Positions 32,159 through 44,055 are shown, numbered from the stretch's first letter. The stretch: 64,000 nucleotides of DNA from Posidonia oceanica (GCA_037176725.1 JAZBRS010000013.1:12527001-12591000), one strand, 5' to 3'. The notes: generated from the letters alone by a model not told the origin. Program-made: numbers and translations.

Positions 32159-32271
32159 ATTTGTCTTATCTTTCTCTTTTCTCCTCGATTTCAAGTGTTT
32201 TCGAGTCGAGCCTCTTCCTCGGATCCAATCACCGCTAAATAGCGAGCTTGATTCCGATCAGGATCGCTACA

Positions 32272-33608
32272 ACTGCGTAGTAGAAAGGTAGAGAATCAGA
32301 GGTCTCCCTAGCATGGGAGAAACCAGGATAGGAGGCTTGATCAAGAGCTGCTTGATCTTATCAAATGCAGCTTGGCACTCCTCGCTCCAGTTGATCTGTG
32401 CATTCTTCCTTAGGAGCTTGAAGATTAGTTCGCAGATGGGTGTGAGATGTGCGATGAATCGACTAATGTATTGCAGACGCCCTAGCAGGCCTCTAACTTC
32501 CATCTCAATCTTGGGGGGTGGCATGTCCACAATGGCTTTGGCCTTAGCCGGGTCCACTTCAATCCCCATTTGGCTGACGATGTAGCCCAACAACTTGCCA
32601 GATGATACCCCGGATACACATTTGCTAGGGTTAAGGCGAAGTTTGTACTTCCTCAAGCGATCAAAGAGCTTCTTGAGGTAGGTGAGGTGATCCTCAGGCT
32701 CTCTAGACTTGGCAATTATGTCGTCCACGTAGACCTCGACTTCTTGGTGCATGAGGTCGTGGAACAGTGCTGTCATCACCCTCTGATAAGTTGCTCCGAC
32801 GTTCTTAAGCCCAAACAGCATAACTTGATAGCAGAAGACTCCCCATGGGGGTGATAAATGAAGTCTTTTCCATGTCCTCTTCTGCCATCCTAATCTGGTT
32901 ATAGCTGGAGAAATCGTCCATAAAGGAGAGCATTTTGTGCCCTGTAGTGTTGTCCACTAGGACGTCGATGTGCGGTAGAGGGAAGTCGTCCTTAGGACTA
33001 GCTTTGTTCAGATCGCTATAGTCAATGCACATGCGGACCCGACTATCCTTCTTGGGCACTGGCACAACATTCGCAAGCCATTTTGGGTAGAGGACGACCT
33101 TGAGAAAGCCGACGCTATGCTGCTTCATGATTTCTTCTTTGATCTTGAGCAGCCATTGTGGTCACCACTTCCGGAGCTTCTGCTTTACCAGCTTTGCATC
33201 TGGATCCAGAGGCAGGTTGTGCACTACAATCTTGACATCAAGGCCGACCATATCTTCATAGCTCCAGGCAAAGACATCTGCATATACCATAAGGAATGCA
33301 ATGAATTCTGCTCTAGCCTGGGGCGTCAGCTTGGCAATGATGCAAACCTTTTTAACATTTACGGCCGTGCCGATATTGACTACCTCCATCTCTTCTTCGA
33401 CATGGAGGTTAGGCCCTTCTAGGTTGTCATCGTAAGGCTGGAACTCAGGTAGTGGTTCATCATTCTCATCTACGCCTGTGTCATCCTCCTCCTCATATGC
33501 AATGAGTTCAGAGAGGATCTCCTTCTCGAATATTGGGTCTGTAATGTCGAAGGAGTGAATGTGTTCTGCCTCTTGATCCTGATGACGTCTTAGGATGGTC
33601 ACGCTCAC
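32272..33608 (-). pseudogene. Element C RT with partial RNase H (frameshifted, with stops)
   Basis: Reading from 33608: SVTILRRHQDQE, acidic linker, FAWSYEDMVGLD, a TGA near 33164 (CGA in A), then the RT palm with KKDSRVRMCIDYSDLNKAS. One extra G near 32850 shifts the frame between SFITP and VMLFGLKN. YVDDIIAK and the thumb follow, up to LILYLSTTQ, where B interrupts. The Ty3 RNase H begins with the same acid-less LYLSTTQ as in A. The frame upstream of 33608 is closed by a TAA where A has an Arg codon. Confidence 0.9.
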
Positions 33609-35076
33609 CCGAGTATTTTTGTAGGCTTAGTGGGTGACTTCTGCTTGGGTGGCCTCTAGTCCTGCTAACTGATCTGGTTGCTCTGTCTGCTCTGGTAGTG
33701 CTGTCACTGCTGGGACTGCTTGGGCTACTGTCTCTACTGCTACCTGTGCCACTATCTGTGCTGTCCCCTCCTCTGTGTTTTCAAATGTACCTACGGGGAG
33801 TGTTGGGGACGGATGACTGTCCTCTGGGCGACTGATCTACGTACTGTCGCCAAATGTGCTGCCCGTGCGGGGCATGCGCTGCTTGAACCATCTAGACCCG
33901 CCTTCTGGCTGCGGAGTGATCAACTTGTCTGGTCTAGTGGGTGCTACCTCTACTTCTTCTTCCAAGACTATGATTGAGGAATGGTCTTGCGGTGGGGAGG
34001 GATCCGTGATCATGGCTTTCCCTTTCCTCAGCGCCTGTTGCTCGGCGACGTCTTCAGCCAATGCCGTGAGTTGTTCTTGGAAGAGCAGTTCCAAGTCTCT
34101 GAGCATGTCACACCCTCCTCATCATCTAAGGGTGTGTCGACATAATAGGCACAGACGGCCTCTTCAGATCCCTCCCGGTGATTCCTTCACCTGTGGGGCC
34201 AGCTCTGGCTACTAAACATGCCACTGCCTAGGGTATCTGCTTTACTACTGGCTGGCTGGCTGGCTGACCTACTAGTTTGGCCGATCGCGGCACTGTGGCG
34301 ATCAGGGATGCAAATAGGCCTACCAGGGACGCAACTGACGGGTGTGCCGACAGGGTCAATGCTGTGGCTGGATGGGAGGCAGAGGTGCTCTCTTGGAGGT
34401 CCAACAGCTGGGCGGTTGTGCTGGGGGACAAAGCGTCGGCACCCATGAGTGACGGTGGTTGTCTCCCTATAGAGGCTGTGGGGGCCCGCCATAAGGCTGG
34501 ATTTGCTGAAGTTGACGGCTGTATGGCTGATGGAGCTGCCTGCCTTGCTTATGGTGCTACTGATGAAGCGGGTCGAGTCCCGATGTCGCTTGATTTGACT
34601 GACTGCACCACTAGAAAAGGTAACCTCTGTGCTGGTGCGGCTGCGGCCGTGGGTGGACTGGTGGCTAGTGCCTGAAGGTGTGCTCCTGACTCTGGAGCTG
34701 TCAATGTAGCTGTCAAAGGCACTGATGAAGCTACAGAAGGAGGAGAAGTTGTCATCCCTGACACAGAGCTTGCTAAATCTGCCACTGTATCAGTAGAGGG
34801 AAGGGCCAGGCAAACTGACCGAGATATTGCAGGGTTGGACTGGACCTCTCTGTTGGTCCGAGCTGCTTCCACTGTGCCAGACTGCTCCTCATCTGAGTAG
34901 TAGTCCTCTATACAGATCCACTCCTCTGTCGGCAATGGGGGGCTCTGGCACGGTACCTGTTGGGCTGAGGCTTGGCTCATATTTGGGTCAAGAACACCTG
35001 CACTGACAAAGTTAGTGAGGTCCAGAGGGATCACGAGCTTCCGGTTCCTCGAGTGCAGGCGCTCACTATCACGGGG
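33609..35076 (-). pseudogene. Element C gag-pol linker (degenerate)
   Basis: Frames at 35034-34549 and 34106-33837 retain recognisable linker blocks: DLTNFVSAG, EEWICIEDYYSDEEQSGT, LELLFQEQL, GKAMITDPSPPQDHSS and PEGGSRWF. They are separated by frameshifts and stops. The region is Ser/Ala/Thr/Pro-rich as in A, with poor conservation outside these blocks. No catalytic function is expected. Confidence 0.85.
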
Positions 35077-36891
35077 CTACCATTCATATCCCAAGCCTTC
35101 AAAGTCTCTTCGTTCCTCAACTGCAATTGGCTCGGCGATCCCTTGGCCATGTCGCCCAAGTGGCATTCCCTTCGCGTAGCCCCACCTACGGCAGATGTTC
35201 TCAACCATCCAGGAAGGGTTGCAATGAACAGCCAAAGAGCTGACACATTCAAGATCAGCGATATAGTTAACCGACTCAAACCGGTTAACACGATACAAGG
35301 TATCAGACGGCTTGGGATCAAACTGGACAGTCTGTTGGGAGATAGAAGAGACTGCCTCAACCCACTCCTTATCGAAGTTTTCTGCCATGACAACGACAAC
35401 GTCGTCGCCCCAGCAGAACTTGATCATGCGGTAGAGGGTCGAAGGGATCACTTGATGCTTGTGCAGCCAAGGGCGCCCAAGTAGGAGATTAAAAGAGGGC
35501 TCTAAGTCGACGATGTAGAATTCTACATCGAATACGACTGGGCCAATGGAAAGGGGAATAACCAGGATCCCTAAAGAGTCATGATGCATATTATCAAAAG
35601 ATGTCATTCCCTTCACGACTGGCATGATGTCCTCGGCTTTGAATCCGAGCTTTAGTGTTGTGCACAGGGGACAAACGTTAAGGCCTGACCCATTGTCAAC
35701 CAGCGAAAGGGGAATGCGAAAGCTTTTAAACTGCACCGTAACAAATAGGGGTTGATTGTGGTTAGTCCCCGCTGGAGGCAGCTCATCACTTGAAAAAGAG
35801 ATGACCTGCGGCTCTGCGATCATTCGCACCATGTTCTCCAGGGTTGCAAGCTCGATGGCTTGGGACACATGTGCGGCCTGAAACACACGGAGAAAAGCCT
35901 CACGGTGTTCACGGGATGTATGAATAAGGTCCCAAATAAAGATGTCAGCCTTGACTTTTTTCAGCTGGGCCGTAATATCAACTGAAGGCTGGTCTTTTTT
36001 GGAGGTGGAAGGAATGGCCTTGGCAAGGGTTTCTGCAGTGGTGGGACTAGAGGGTTGGCCTGCTATTGGGGGTTGGCTTGCTTGTGGAGTAGGTTCTAGG
36101 TGGCTGGGCCTGGCTGCTGGGGCTGCAGTTCTGTAGACCCTCCCCGACCGTGTGACCTCCGTGCACATCTCTGCGGCGTAGTCGTATGGGAAGCGGTGGG
36201 TATCCCTGGTCAGGTTGACTACTAGGGGAGCACGAGCTGCGAGCTCGAGAGGGGCTGCCAGGGTGCTTGCTGGATGGTGGAAGGATAAGGGATGCTGCTG
36301 GGGAGGCTGTGATGGCTCTGGTTGGGGCCTAGCTTGTAGGCAAATAGGGGGTTGAGCCTCGGGTTGCATGGTGGGCCTCGCGGCAACACGCTCCGGCTTG
36401 GCATTCAGTCGAATCATGTGAATTCCTGACTCGGAATTGGCAAGTGCCGCATGATAGAGGGAAGAAGAAACAGGTTCAGAAATATGCTGGATGAGATCAG
36501 AGGGGTCCACTACGGACATAGCGAACCCAGAGGAGAAGATAGAATGTACACCTGAGGTCCCCGCGCCTCCCGGGCCAGAATGCTTCGGCAAAGGTTGGTG
36601 GACAATGCTAGGATTGGGGGGTGCTGACCCTAATGCAGATGTAGATGTTGATGGAGGAGTGGATGTAGATGCTACCTCCTTTGTATTGATCATGATGACC
36701 TTTCGGTCGATCAAATCCTGCACAGCGCCCCGTAGAGTGATGCAACTATTGGTCGAGTGCCCGACGACTCGATGGAAGTCGTAGAATTGGTCCGTCCTGT
36801 ACCACCTCGGAAGGGGATTCGGCGGTGGGTGGACCTCGGGGAGTGTGAGGAGCGACGCAACCTTAGGGAGGACGGCGCTCAGTGGCTCCAC
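35077..36891 (-). pseudogene. Element C Gag C-terminus, zinc knuckle relic and protease (604 aa open frame)
   Basis: The open frame begins at EPLSAVLPKVASLL. The knuckle reads YDFHRVVGHSTNSC, so the first Cys seen in A and D is Tyr, which should abolish zinc binding. The aspartic protease follows with SLVDNGSGLNVCPL and LLLGRPWLHKHQ, then a G-patch-like WGYAKGMPLGRHGQGI. The frame ends soon after at EGLGYEW. The protease core appears intact despite damage elsewhere. Confidence 0.9.
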
Positions 36892-38788
36892 TAGTTGAGT
36901 GAAGCGACGCTGATGGTGAGGCTATCTCTGCCCTTGGTGCTGTCCTTGCCTGACTGGTGCGGCAAGGTAGACCAGTCGGGCAGTGGTGGTGATCTGTGGA
37001 GTGTGTGGTGCACTAGGTGCAGGTTTATAAACTACCTGATTCGGGCCAGGCTGAGCCACCATGTGAATGGGAGCGGCAGGAGAGTCGACGTACACCACGG
37101 CAGTCCACGGAGGATACCTCCTCCTGGGGTTGTTGTTGTTGTTGTTGTTGTTGTTGCCGCTGTTGTTGTTGGTGTTGCTGCTGCTGGCGCCATGGCTGCT
37201 GCTGGAGGAGGCGGCCTGCTTGGCGAAGGCGGAGAGCGTTGGGAACTTGCCGCTCCGTAGGGAGCTCTCCACATGAGTGCCAGCCTGAATCAGTGATGCA
37301 AATGTGGTGACTGGCTGGATGGCAAGCAGAGCCTCAGTGGATGGCTGCATGCCTCGGATCACGATCTCGATAGATTCCTCGTTAGAGGGTCTATCGCAAA
37401 CTTGCGAGGCAAGGGCACGCCAACGGCCGACATACTCCTCGAACGACTCATTAGTTCTCTGCTTGACAGCGACAAGGTCCTCGTGCTTAGGGACCAAGTC
37501 GAGATTGAAGGGGTACTGCTCCAGGAATGCCTTGCTAAGGTCATCCCAAGTCTTAATGGTGGCCATATCAAGTGATGTGAACCACTTGAGGGCCGGGCCA
37601 GCTAGACTCTTCTAGAATAGGCGAATCAACAACCTGTCGTCAGCCTGAAGTTGAGTAAGGTCTCCGTAATACACCTTCAGGTGAGCAATGGGGTAGCCCC
37701 TACCATTATACTTTTCAAAATCTGGGATACAGAATTTCAATGGGAGCACCGCCTCTGGAAAGTAGCAGAGGTCCCGGAATTGGTAAGACTAGTGGTCTGT
37801 GCCTTGCACTTGACAAAGTGCCTTCTCCAGAACGGCAAACCAGTTGTCGTAGGGATCTAGAGTTGCTGCCGTAGGTGATGGGGCAGTGGGGGCAGGGACC
37901 ACATACGCCAATTGGGTCACACCGAGGTGCTCCTCTGGATCCACCATCGCGTCGCCTGGTGGCACCACGTGATGGCCAGCGTATCCGTGCATGGGTGCAG
38001 TGGGTGGTGCTATGTATGTAGGGGAAGGAAACTGCTGATGCACAAGGTAGGGGTAGGCATGATGCTTTGCAATGAGTGGTGAAGAGTGTGAGAGCAACAG
38101 CTACTGGAATGGCACGGCGCCAGGCAGCAGGCTAAAAGGGTGCTACGCTCCAACCAGTCTGAGGGGCTGGCCACCAAGTGGTGGAGGGATATGCTGTGCA
38201 CTGAGTGGTGTGAATGCACCAGAGCAGTGAGCAGCTAAGGCGATGGCCGGGGCAACAGTGCAGTGGGGAAAGCTTGAAATGCCAGAGCAGGGTGCAGAGG
38301 AACCTCAGGAGCAGAGGGGGCCAAAGAGGGGCAAGTAGATAGAGCCATGCCCTGGAATACCTGGGCAAGCTCCATCAAACGCCGGTACTGCACTTCAGGA
38401 GACCCGTCAATGGGAATGCTGAAGTGCAATGACGGCGGGGGACCAGATCCAAGAGGTGAGGACACAGACTGTCCAAGAGGCAGAGATCCTATAGAAGAGG
38501 TCACCGCAGCGGGGCCAGTGCCATAGATGATATAGCCTTGGGGGTCGGTGGCGGTCGGGATAGTCTCCAGGATACGAGTGGTAGTCACCAAGGTAACCTC
38601 GGTGACAGGATCTGGAGGACATAGGCCTACCCAAGCCCTACGAGATGCAGGGGTGCCCCAGACACCAAAGGGTGGAAACCCAGTGTCACAAGGGGCACAG
38701 AAGGGGTCAAAACGAGAGTCGGAAGGACCAAAGTGGAAATCCCCTCCGGAGCAGTAGAGAGTTGAGGCTCACTGGCAAACTGGGCCAT
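36892..38788 (-). pseudogene. Element C Gag N-terminal and core region (broken)
   Basis: The Met at 38788 (MAQFASEP) aligns with the second Met of A's Gag (MAQYVSEP). The Pro/Ala-rich N-terminus is fragmented. The Gag core is readable at 37566-36922 (TWDDLSKAFLEQYPFNLDLV, EEYVGRWRALASQV), but TAG and other stops lie near 37615 and 37790. An Asn-rich run encoded by a GTT repeat on the plus strand (about 37130-37170) precedes the C-terminal segment. Confidence 0.87.
37128..37170 (+). repeat. (GTT)n microsatellite within gag (poly-Asn)
   Basis: About nine GTT units, continued by imperfect ones to about 37210, encode a poly-Asn tract on the minus strand. A and D have shorter interrupted Asn-rich tracts at the same place (6975-7030 and 59340-59400). 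Confidence 0.9.
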
Positions 38789-39991
38789 AGCTGATCGAGA
38801 GCGAGTGAGATAAGGCCTGCGACGAAAAAGTGGAGGACGACACCAATGGGGAGCTATTGTCGCAAAGGCGAGTAGCTCAGAAGAGGAGGGTCGAGAATAG
38901 GCATCACAACAGGGGCATCAGTGAAAGAAAGTATTCAAGCTTTGGCTAGAGAACTCGCTCACTGACCTCTGTTACAAACAAAGCAAATAGGCGTTAAAAC
39001 CTGAAGGAAAATGCAAATGTTTTAATGGTGGCATGAATGCATTCATGCAAATGTATGCTCTCTAGCATGCTCTCTCTCACCAATCTAGTGTGTCCTAGTA
39101 GGTTGTCTACTTCGGACTCCACAGGTGTACGGGTCACTAACTCAAGCAGATAGTAAGGTCCCCGTTTAGTCCTAGCCAAAGCTCAGGCAAACAACGGGTG
39201 GTGCGTTAGGAGTCTCGGCCCTTGCCAAAGCAAAGGCTGTACCCTCTACTAACACCGACACGACCCCAAACAAGGGGGGATAGACCGACCAATTCACCCC
39301 ATGCCAAAGCAGGTGAGGGAAAAGACCGGGATTGTCCTTCTCAAACTGGTAGGTGGACTCAGGGATGAGAAGATGCATGCCCTATATGATGATTCATGCA
39401 AATGCTTAAAGTTTTTTATCTTACATGTTTTATTAACCCAAAGGGGGGTGAATGTGTGTTTGCATCTCTAGTTGCTCCTAGATTTGATTTTTACTTGCCA
39501 TTTTTAATTTGCCGTGGGGGAGCAACCAGTCTCTAGTTGTCCTTAGGTCTAATGCGAAAGGGGAAGAAAATCACCCAAGCATGGCAAGCAAGCAACACAC
39601 ATCATTTCAAAAGGCATGCTCATGGTATGTGCTAGTGTTGTGCCACATAGTTAGTGAAAACAAAGACAATCAACACATCAAAAGGCATATGCAAGCATGG
39701 CATGTGCATAAGTGCAGTGGCATAGCATGCTTGTGTAAAGTGAAAGCAATCACAAGCAAAAGGCATGGATTAACGCATTAAATCAAAGCAATCATGGCAA
39801 TTGAATGCTAAGATACGCAAAAGCAAGAATTAACGCGCTAATGAAGCAGTTATGGCAGATAAAATGCTAAACCAAGCAAGAGAAGCAAATTAAATGCAAT
39901 AAATAAACAAGTAAGGTAGTTAAGTGCTAAGCAGAATGATAGGCCACACAAAAAAGCAGAAAGGCAAAAACGAAAGCCGAAGTCTAGTATT
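38789..39991 (-). other. Element C leader between PBS and gag
   Basis: About 1.2 kb of non-coding leader, alignable in patches with those of A and D (for example the tgcatgccctatatgat block near 39375). No upstream ORF is seen. Confidence 0.75.
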
Positions 39992-40008
39992 CCCCAGCGG
40001 AGTCGCCA
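39992..40008 (-). promoter_or_regulatory. Primer binding site, exact tRNA-Arg(ACG) match (element C)
   Basis: The plus strand reads CCCCAGCGGAGTCGCCA, the tRNA-Arg(ACG) 3' end with CCA as I know it, without mismatch. It lies six bases from the inferred LTR end, against one base in A and D. Confidence 0.9.
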
Positions 40009-40189
40009 CTTTCCTGTGACTGTCCACGCGCTCGGCCACGACGGTTCTCACAAGCTGCCATAGCTCACGATGCGATTGTGCCGTGAGAGAGGGGGAAGCC
40101 GCGATTAGCAGTAAATCCGGGGAGAAAACTTGACTCGAAAACACCGAAAAAATGGGTGAATAACGCAAAGGAAAATAAATAAAAGACAA

Positions 40190-40199
40190 GGAGTCGCCA
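40190..40199 (-). promoter_or_regulatory. PBS-like 10-mer in element C U5
   Basis: The element strand reads TGGCGACTCC, matching the first ten bases of C's own PBS (TGGCGACTCC) and not the A/B/D form (TGGCGACTCT). Confidence 0.65.
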
Positions 40200-40324
40200 C
40201 CTAATCTATTAAAACGGGAAGACTAGGAAGTCTATAGGAAAACATGCAAGAAAGCTCAAGCAATAAGAAAACATGCCAATCCGGTCCAAATGAATATGAC
40301 ACAAGGTCAATGCGGTCCAAAGAA

Positions 40325-40380
40325 AGGGTAAGGACTCCTGTTACGTCCGGGGAAGGTGTTAGGCACCCCCGACACGCCCA
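40325..40380 (-). promoter_or_regulatory. Conserved U5 stem-loop block (element C)
   Basis: This is the same TGCCTAACACCTTCCCCG ... GTAACAGGAGTCC block as in A, B, D and F, in an LTR that is otherwise largely unalignable with theirs. Confidence 0.7.
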
Positions 40381-42598
40381 AGGAATTGATCTTTCTTAGC
40401 TTTTCCGCTCTTGTGTGGCAAATGTTGGCAAATGAATGCCGATTTATGTTCACCCGAGGGCGGTATGTAGGATGCAATTATAAACCATGTAAAGCTTAGC
40501 AAAATGAAACCAACTTGCTTAATTAAAGCCAAATCGACATAAAACGACGGCAAGCAAATCACAGAGGCATGCTTAAGACAAAACAAAATAAGTAGATGAA
40601 TGGCAAGGCGACAGGCCATGGGTTTAGATCACTGTCAGGACTCTGAACTGAGTCGCCGATCACATAGGCGACCATGCTAGTCGCCAGCAGTGGCGGCGTC
40701 TGCACTATCGCTCTTCAGAACGGTGACAGCTTTGGTTGCCACTCCTACAAGCAGCCATGACTCCTGCAGGTAGGTCGGACAGCAACCTTCGCCGGCCAAA
40801 TAAGCCATGCAAACATCCACGAAATCGACAAGTAAACATGCAGATCGATAGAGGATATATCAAAGATCACAAACAAACTAACGATGCACAAAATGGACGC
40901 TTGGACCACGAGTGGTGTCGGTCCAAAGTCGACCGGAGGACTGCTAGAAGCAACCCAACAGTCCCAGAAGGCGACCTTTGGTGCCCATTGCGGCCATGCA
41001 AATGACATTGAAAAGTCGAAGTAAACATCCACAAAGCATCATGGCATATCAGAGAACACATTAATGCAATCATGAAGCAATATGGGTGCCCAGGCGACGA
41101 GATACATCAGAGCAAAGTCCAGCTCGAGGGCAGCCTAGTTTGCAGTCCAGTCGCCTCATGAAGTAGCGCCTGACCTGGTAAACCAACTACCGAACTTTGC
41201 AGCCAAATCCCGCACCATCGGCAAGGCTACAAATATAATTAAACATCTGGGAAGCACGACGGCATTCCCAGAAGCACACACATGCATTTAGAATGAGAAA
41301 TGGCTTTCTAGAACTCTCTCCCCACCTCATGGGCTTCATCGCCGGCGGTCGAGCTTTCCAGTGTTCGTCGAGATGAACGGGGAAGTCTCAGACCTACACA
41401 CGGCTCACCGAAGGCTTGGGGGAGCCGAGACGAAGGCAAGGAAATAAATAGAAGCAAAAATGATCGACCGGAGGCCTCCAACCGCTAGGCTCACCGGCGT
41501 TGGCCATCCACGATGGCGTCCGGCCATGAAGGAGGTGGGGAGCTCATGTGGAGGCACCTGGAATGCCGCTGGATAGCTGAGAAGGTTGGTGGCAGTCTGA
41601 CGAAGCTAAAGAGCAAGCCACATTGGGGCAGCCAAGCCTCCCCGATGCTTCCGCGACTCACCGAAGTCGAGGAAGACAACTCCAAGGCGTGGGAATTAGA
41701 TACCCAAAAGTGTGAGAAAACATGCAAAAACGGTTCCCCTCCAACAAGGAACAAGAAACATGCAAGGTTGAAGGAGTTACTTGCATGTGGGCGATTGTCT
41801 CCTTCGACGTTGGCGAGACCAAGCAACGACGAGCTCAGATGACGGCGAAGCGGAGGAGTAGAACTGGGCACTAGATGCTCAGAGGAGTTCTCTCTTGCAC
41901 AAGGATCGCTCTGGGTTGCTCTGGAGGCAGTGGGAGCTCTAGCAAATGCGTGTGGTGATGTGTGAAGGTTGATTTTCTGCCGGTTTTGTTCAGCGAGGTC
42001 TTGCAAGGAGGACGGTGGCAGAGGCATGCTCCGGAGTTGGTGGCCAGCGATGGCGTGCATGGGAGCAAGCACAGAGAGACTGGCGTGGTAGGTGAGGAGA
42101 TGGCGTGCGCAGCATGGAATAGGTCGGCATGGAGGCAGCCGCAAGAGTCCAAACGAGCATGCGGCGGGAGAGTTCGAAGCTCTGCATCTCACAGTTGGTC
42201 GCCCCTCAAGATGGCGACTAAACCAGTTGCCACTACGGCTGGCGACAGCATAGTCACCACAGTGAACGACGACTGCTCGTGAGATCCAATGGGCTGGGCC
42301 GGCTAGGCTTGTGTCTTAGGTTTAAAGGTGAGTTGTAAAGTGGTAGGGTTTTGGAGTTTAAAAAGAGGTTATGGGTTTGTGAAAAAAGGGTTTGTGGGCT
42401 TTGGTTTTTGAGATGGGCTTGGGTATGTAATAGGCTTGGGCTTAGTGTTTTGGTTTTGGGATTAGGTTTAAATGGAGTGAAGGATTTGGTTAAAGTTTTG
42501 GTTGAGGTTTTGGATGGGGTTTTGGTCGAGTTTGCTGCCTCCAAGCAAGCTTCCAGAAAGATCCGCCGACAGTCAGCTACAAAAACGGGGTGTCTACA

Positions 42599-43472
42599 CC
42601 ATCTGAACTAGTGCAGCCGCTCATTATCTTGGTGGGGGTCAATGACTATATACTTCAAGGGGTGCTAATTGACACCAGAGCAAGCTGAAGTCTTAGTTCA
42701 TTATCCACACTCAGATATCTGGGGATCAATGAAAACAAGGTGGATAAAACCCCATTCATGTGTACCGGATTTGATCAAGGCAAGAAGCTAGCACTGGGAA
42801 CAATACAAATGGAAATTACAGTGGGTCCTTTGACCAGCACCACCACCGTAATAATAATGGAAGAGGATGTCCTAGAGCCTCTTATCCTCGAAAGGTCATG
42901 GCTGGCAGAAGTCGAAGCTGTAGCGTCACCCGTGCATCAACTACTGGAGTTCAAGCACACGGGAGCGGTTGTCAGCATTCCAGCTCATCACCCAGGAGTA
43001 CTTTGGAGATCTGAGCTGCTTGAGCCCCAACCTCAAGTAGCCACCCTTCGTGACGAGGAGAAAGAAGATTCGCTACCCCCACTGTGGAAGAAATTACCCA
43101 GGGAAACTCTGTCACCAATATGGGGTCCCAAACCTCTATCACCGCCGGTCTCCCCAATCTTCAGAGCAGCCAGGCCACCACCGAGCCAGCCGACAATCTT
43201 CAAAATCCCAAGCTCACAGAATACCTCGGTGTTTCAGATCATTGCTGCTCCACCATCCTCAATCTTCCAAGTACCAGCAGGACAGCTAGCAAAAGCCACA
43301 GATCCACCAAAACTTAGGAGGCCTGCATAGGGGAAGCCTATCTTCACCTTGCCACATACTATGGTCAAAAAGAGGGTTCCCTTAGCCGAGGAGCAGGGCA
43401 GTCAGAGTAAAGCAGAGGAGGCAGTAGCCCCCATCACCATAGGAGGAAGACTATCAAATCAGATTGTGCCAC
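42599..43472 (+). pseudogene. Element E: protease-region remnant of another Ty3/gypsy-type element
   Basis: Plus-strand frame reading VLIDTRAS, a TGA, then SLSSLSTLRYLGI, MEITVGPLT and LILERSWLAEVEAV, followed by a Pro/Ser-rich tail that ends at 43328-43330. The pattern (hydrophobic-IDTGAS ... LGI ... ILGRSWL) is that of a retropepsin from a gag-pol polyprotein. Here the active-site Gly is Arg (DTR) and an in-frame TGA follows three codons later, so it is dead. It differs strongly from the VDNGSG protease of A, C and D. C cuts it on the left and F on the right. It is the oldest layer visible. Confidence 0.7.
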
Positions 43473-44055
43473 TGTGACCGTCTCGACGACGCGGCACACG
43501 CGGCCAAAGCTCGCGTGTGCCGACCGATAAGTGTCACAGCTAATGGTGAATCTGAGGAAGGACGCTCGACTCGAAAACACCAGAAAATGGCGAAGGAAAA
43601 CAAGGATAAAGCAAAAAGTTGGAGTCGCCACCTAGTCTATTGTCGGAAGACGAGGAAAACCGAGAAAAGTGCATGAAGATGCATGCAATGATATGCAAAA
43701 GAAATGACTCATGCCAATGGAGGCAAACACAATGGTTATTGCGGGCCAAGAGAAAGGGTAAGGACTCCTGTTATGTATGGGGAAGGTGTTAGGCACCCCC
43801 ACGGGCCCGAGAGTTCGGTTTTTCTAGGCTAATCTCGCTCGCATGTGTGGATGTAGACAGTGATTGCCAATAACTGTACGCCCACAAGCGATGGAATGCC
43901 ATGCCAAGCAAATATGTTGTATGCCTTTGAAAACATGCTAGAAATGGATGTTTGATGCCATGATGCTATTGTAAATGTGTAAAGCAGGATAGGTAATCTA
44001 AACAATAGTAACATGCTCAGAATGGTGGTATACAAGCTTCAAATCAGGATGCAGC
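43473..44055 (-). repeat. Element F: partial LTR, 3' end portion, interrupted by element D
   Basis: It begins TGTGACCGTCTCG on the plus strand, like the 3' end of C's LTR. It carries ACTCGAAAACACC, a PBS-like GGAGTCGCCA (43621-43630) and the U5 stem-loop block (43755-43805, with two changes in the GTATGG segment). No PBS lies to its left, so this is probably the outer edge of a 3' LTR of a minus-strand element inserted into E. The remainder should reappear right of element D. The predicted target duplicate is gccac (43468-43472). Confidence 0.7.

Larger units (their letters stand above)
16225..32271 (+). mobile_element. Element B: Tat-type Ty3/gypsy retrotransposon, 5' part displaced by element A
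   Basis: This is the plus-strand element interrupted on its left by A. The visible order is gag-pol linker, RT, Ty3-type RNase H, archaeal-type RNase H, integrase, a small basic ORF, a plant-mobile-domain/DUF7745-like ORF, repeat arrays, PPT and 3' LTR. Its gag, protease, leader and 5' LTR must lie left of A, outside the window. The 3' LTR ends at 32271 and the flanking sequence is the RNase H region of minus-strand element C, so B inserted into C. The pentamer actgc at 32272-32276 is the predicted target-site duplicate. Several stops and a catalytic substitution show that B is inactive. Confidence 0.94.
26589..32271 (+). repeat. Element B 3' LTR (5.68 kb)
   Basis: It starts TGTTGACACCCCATC after the PPT and ends GGATCGCTACA at 32271, next to unrelated element C sequence. 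It matches the D LTR closely and the A LTR in large part. From U3 to U5 it holds an A-rich segment (27290-28030), a GC-rich segment (28240-29560), a degenerate TTGCA motif series, a hairpin-repeat array and the conserved U5 block. The 5' partner LTR is outside the window. Confidence 0.94.
32272..42598 (-). mobile_element. Element C: older Tat-type retrotransposon of a related family, interrupted by B
   Basis: Minus-strand element with a 2.58 kb 5' LTR (40015-42598), an exact tRNA-Arg(ACG) PBS, leader, gag, protease, linker and RT. It is cut at 32271/32272 in the RNase H region by B. The rest of pol, any downstream ORF and its 3' LTR must lie left of B, outside the window. Proteins resemble A closely in domain order but diverge clearly in sequence, and several frameshifts and stops are present. 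Its right LTR edge (complement of TGTAGACACCCC) abuts plus-strand element E. The predicted target-site duplicate is ccatc at 42599-42603. Confidence 0.93.
40015..42598 (-). repeat. Element C 5' LTR (2.58 kb)
   Basis: The boundaries are TGTGACTGTCC at 40015 and the complement of TGTAGACACCCC at 42598. It is much shorter than the A/B/D LTRs and lacks their hairpin and TGCA arrays, but keeps the U5 block (40325-40380), a PBS-like 10-mer (40190-40199) and the ACTCGAAAACACC segment. The left edge is less certain than the right because of the six-base gap to the PBS. A 233-aa minus frame at 42192-41491 shows no domain. Confidence 0.85.

Noticed and set aside
41491..42192. 233-aa frame antisense to the plus strand inside C's LTR
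   Set aside because: Low-complexity Ser/Pro/Arg/His-rich, no motif, lies wholly in an LTR, and no counterpart is seen in other copies.
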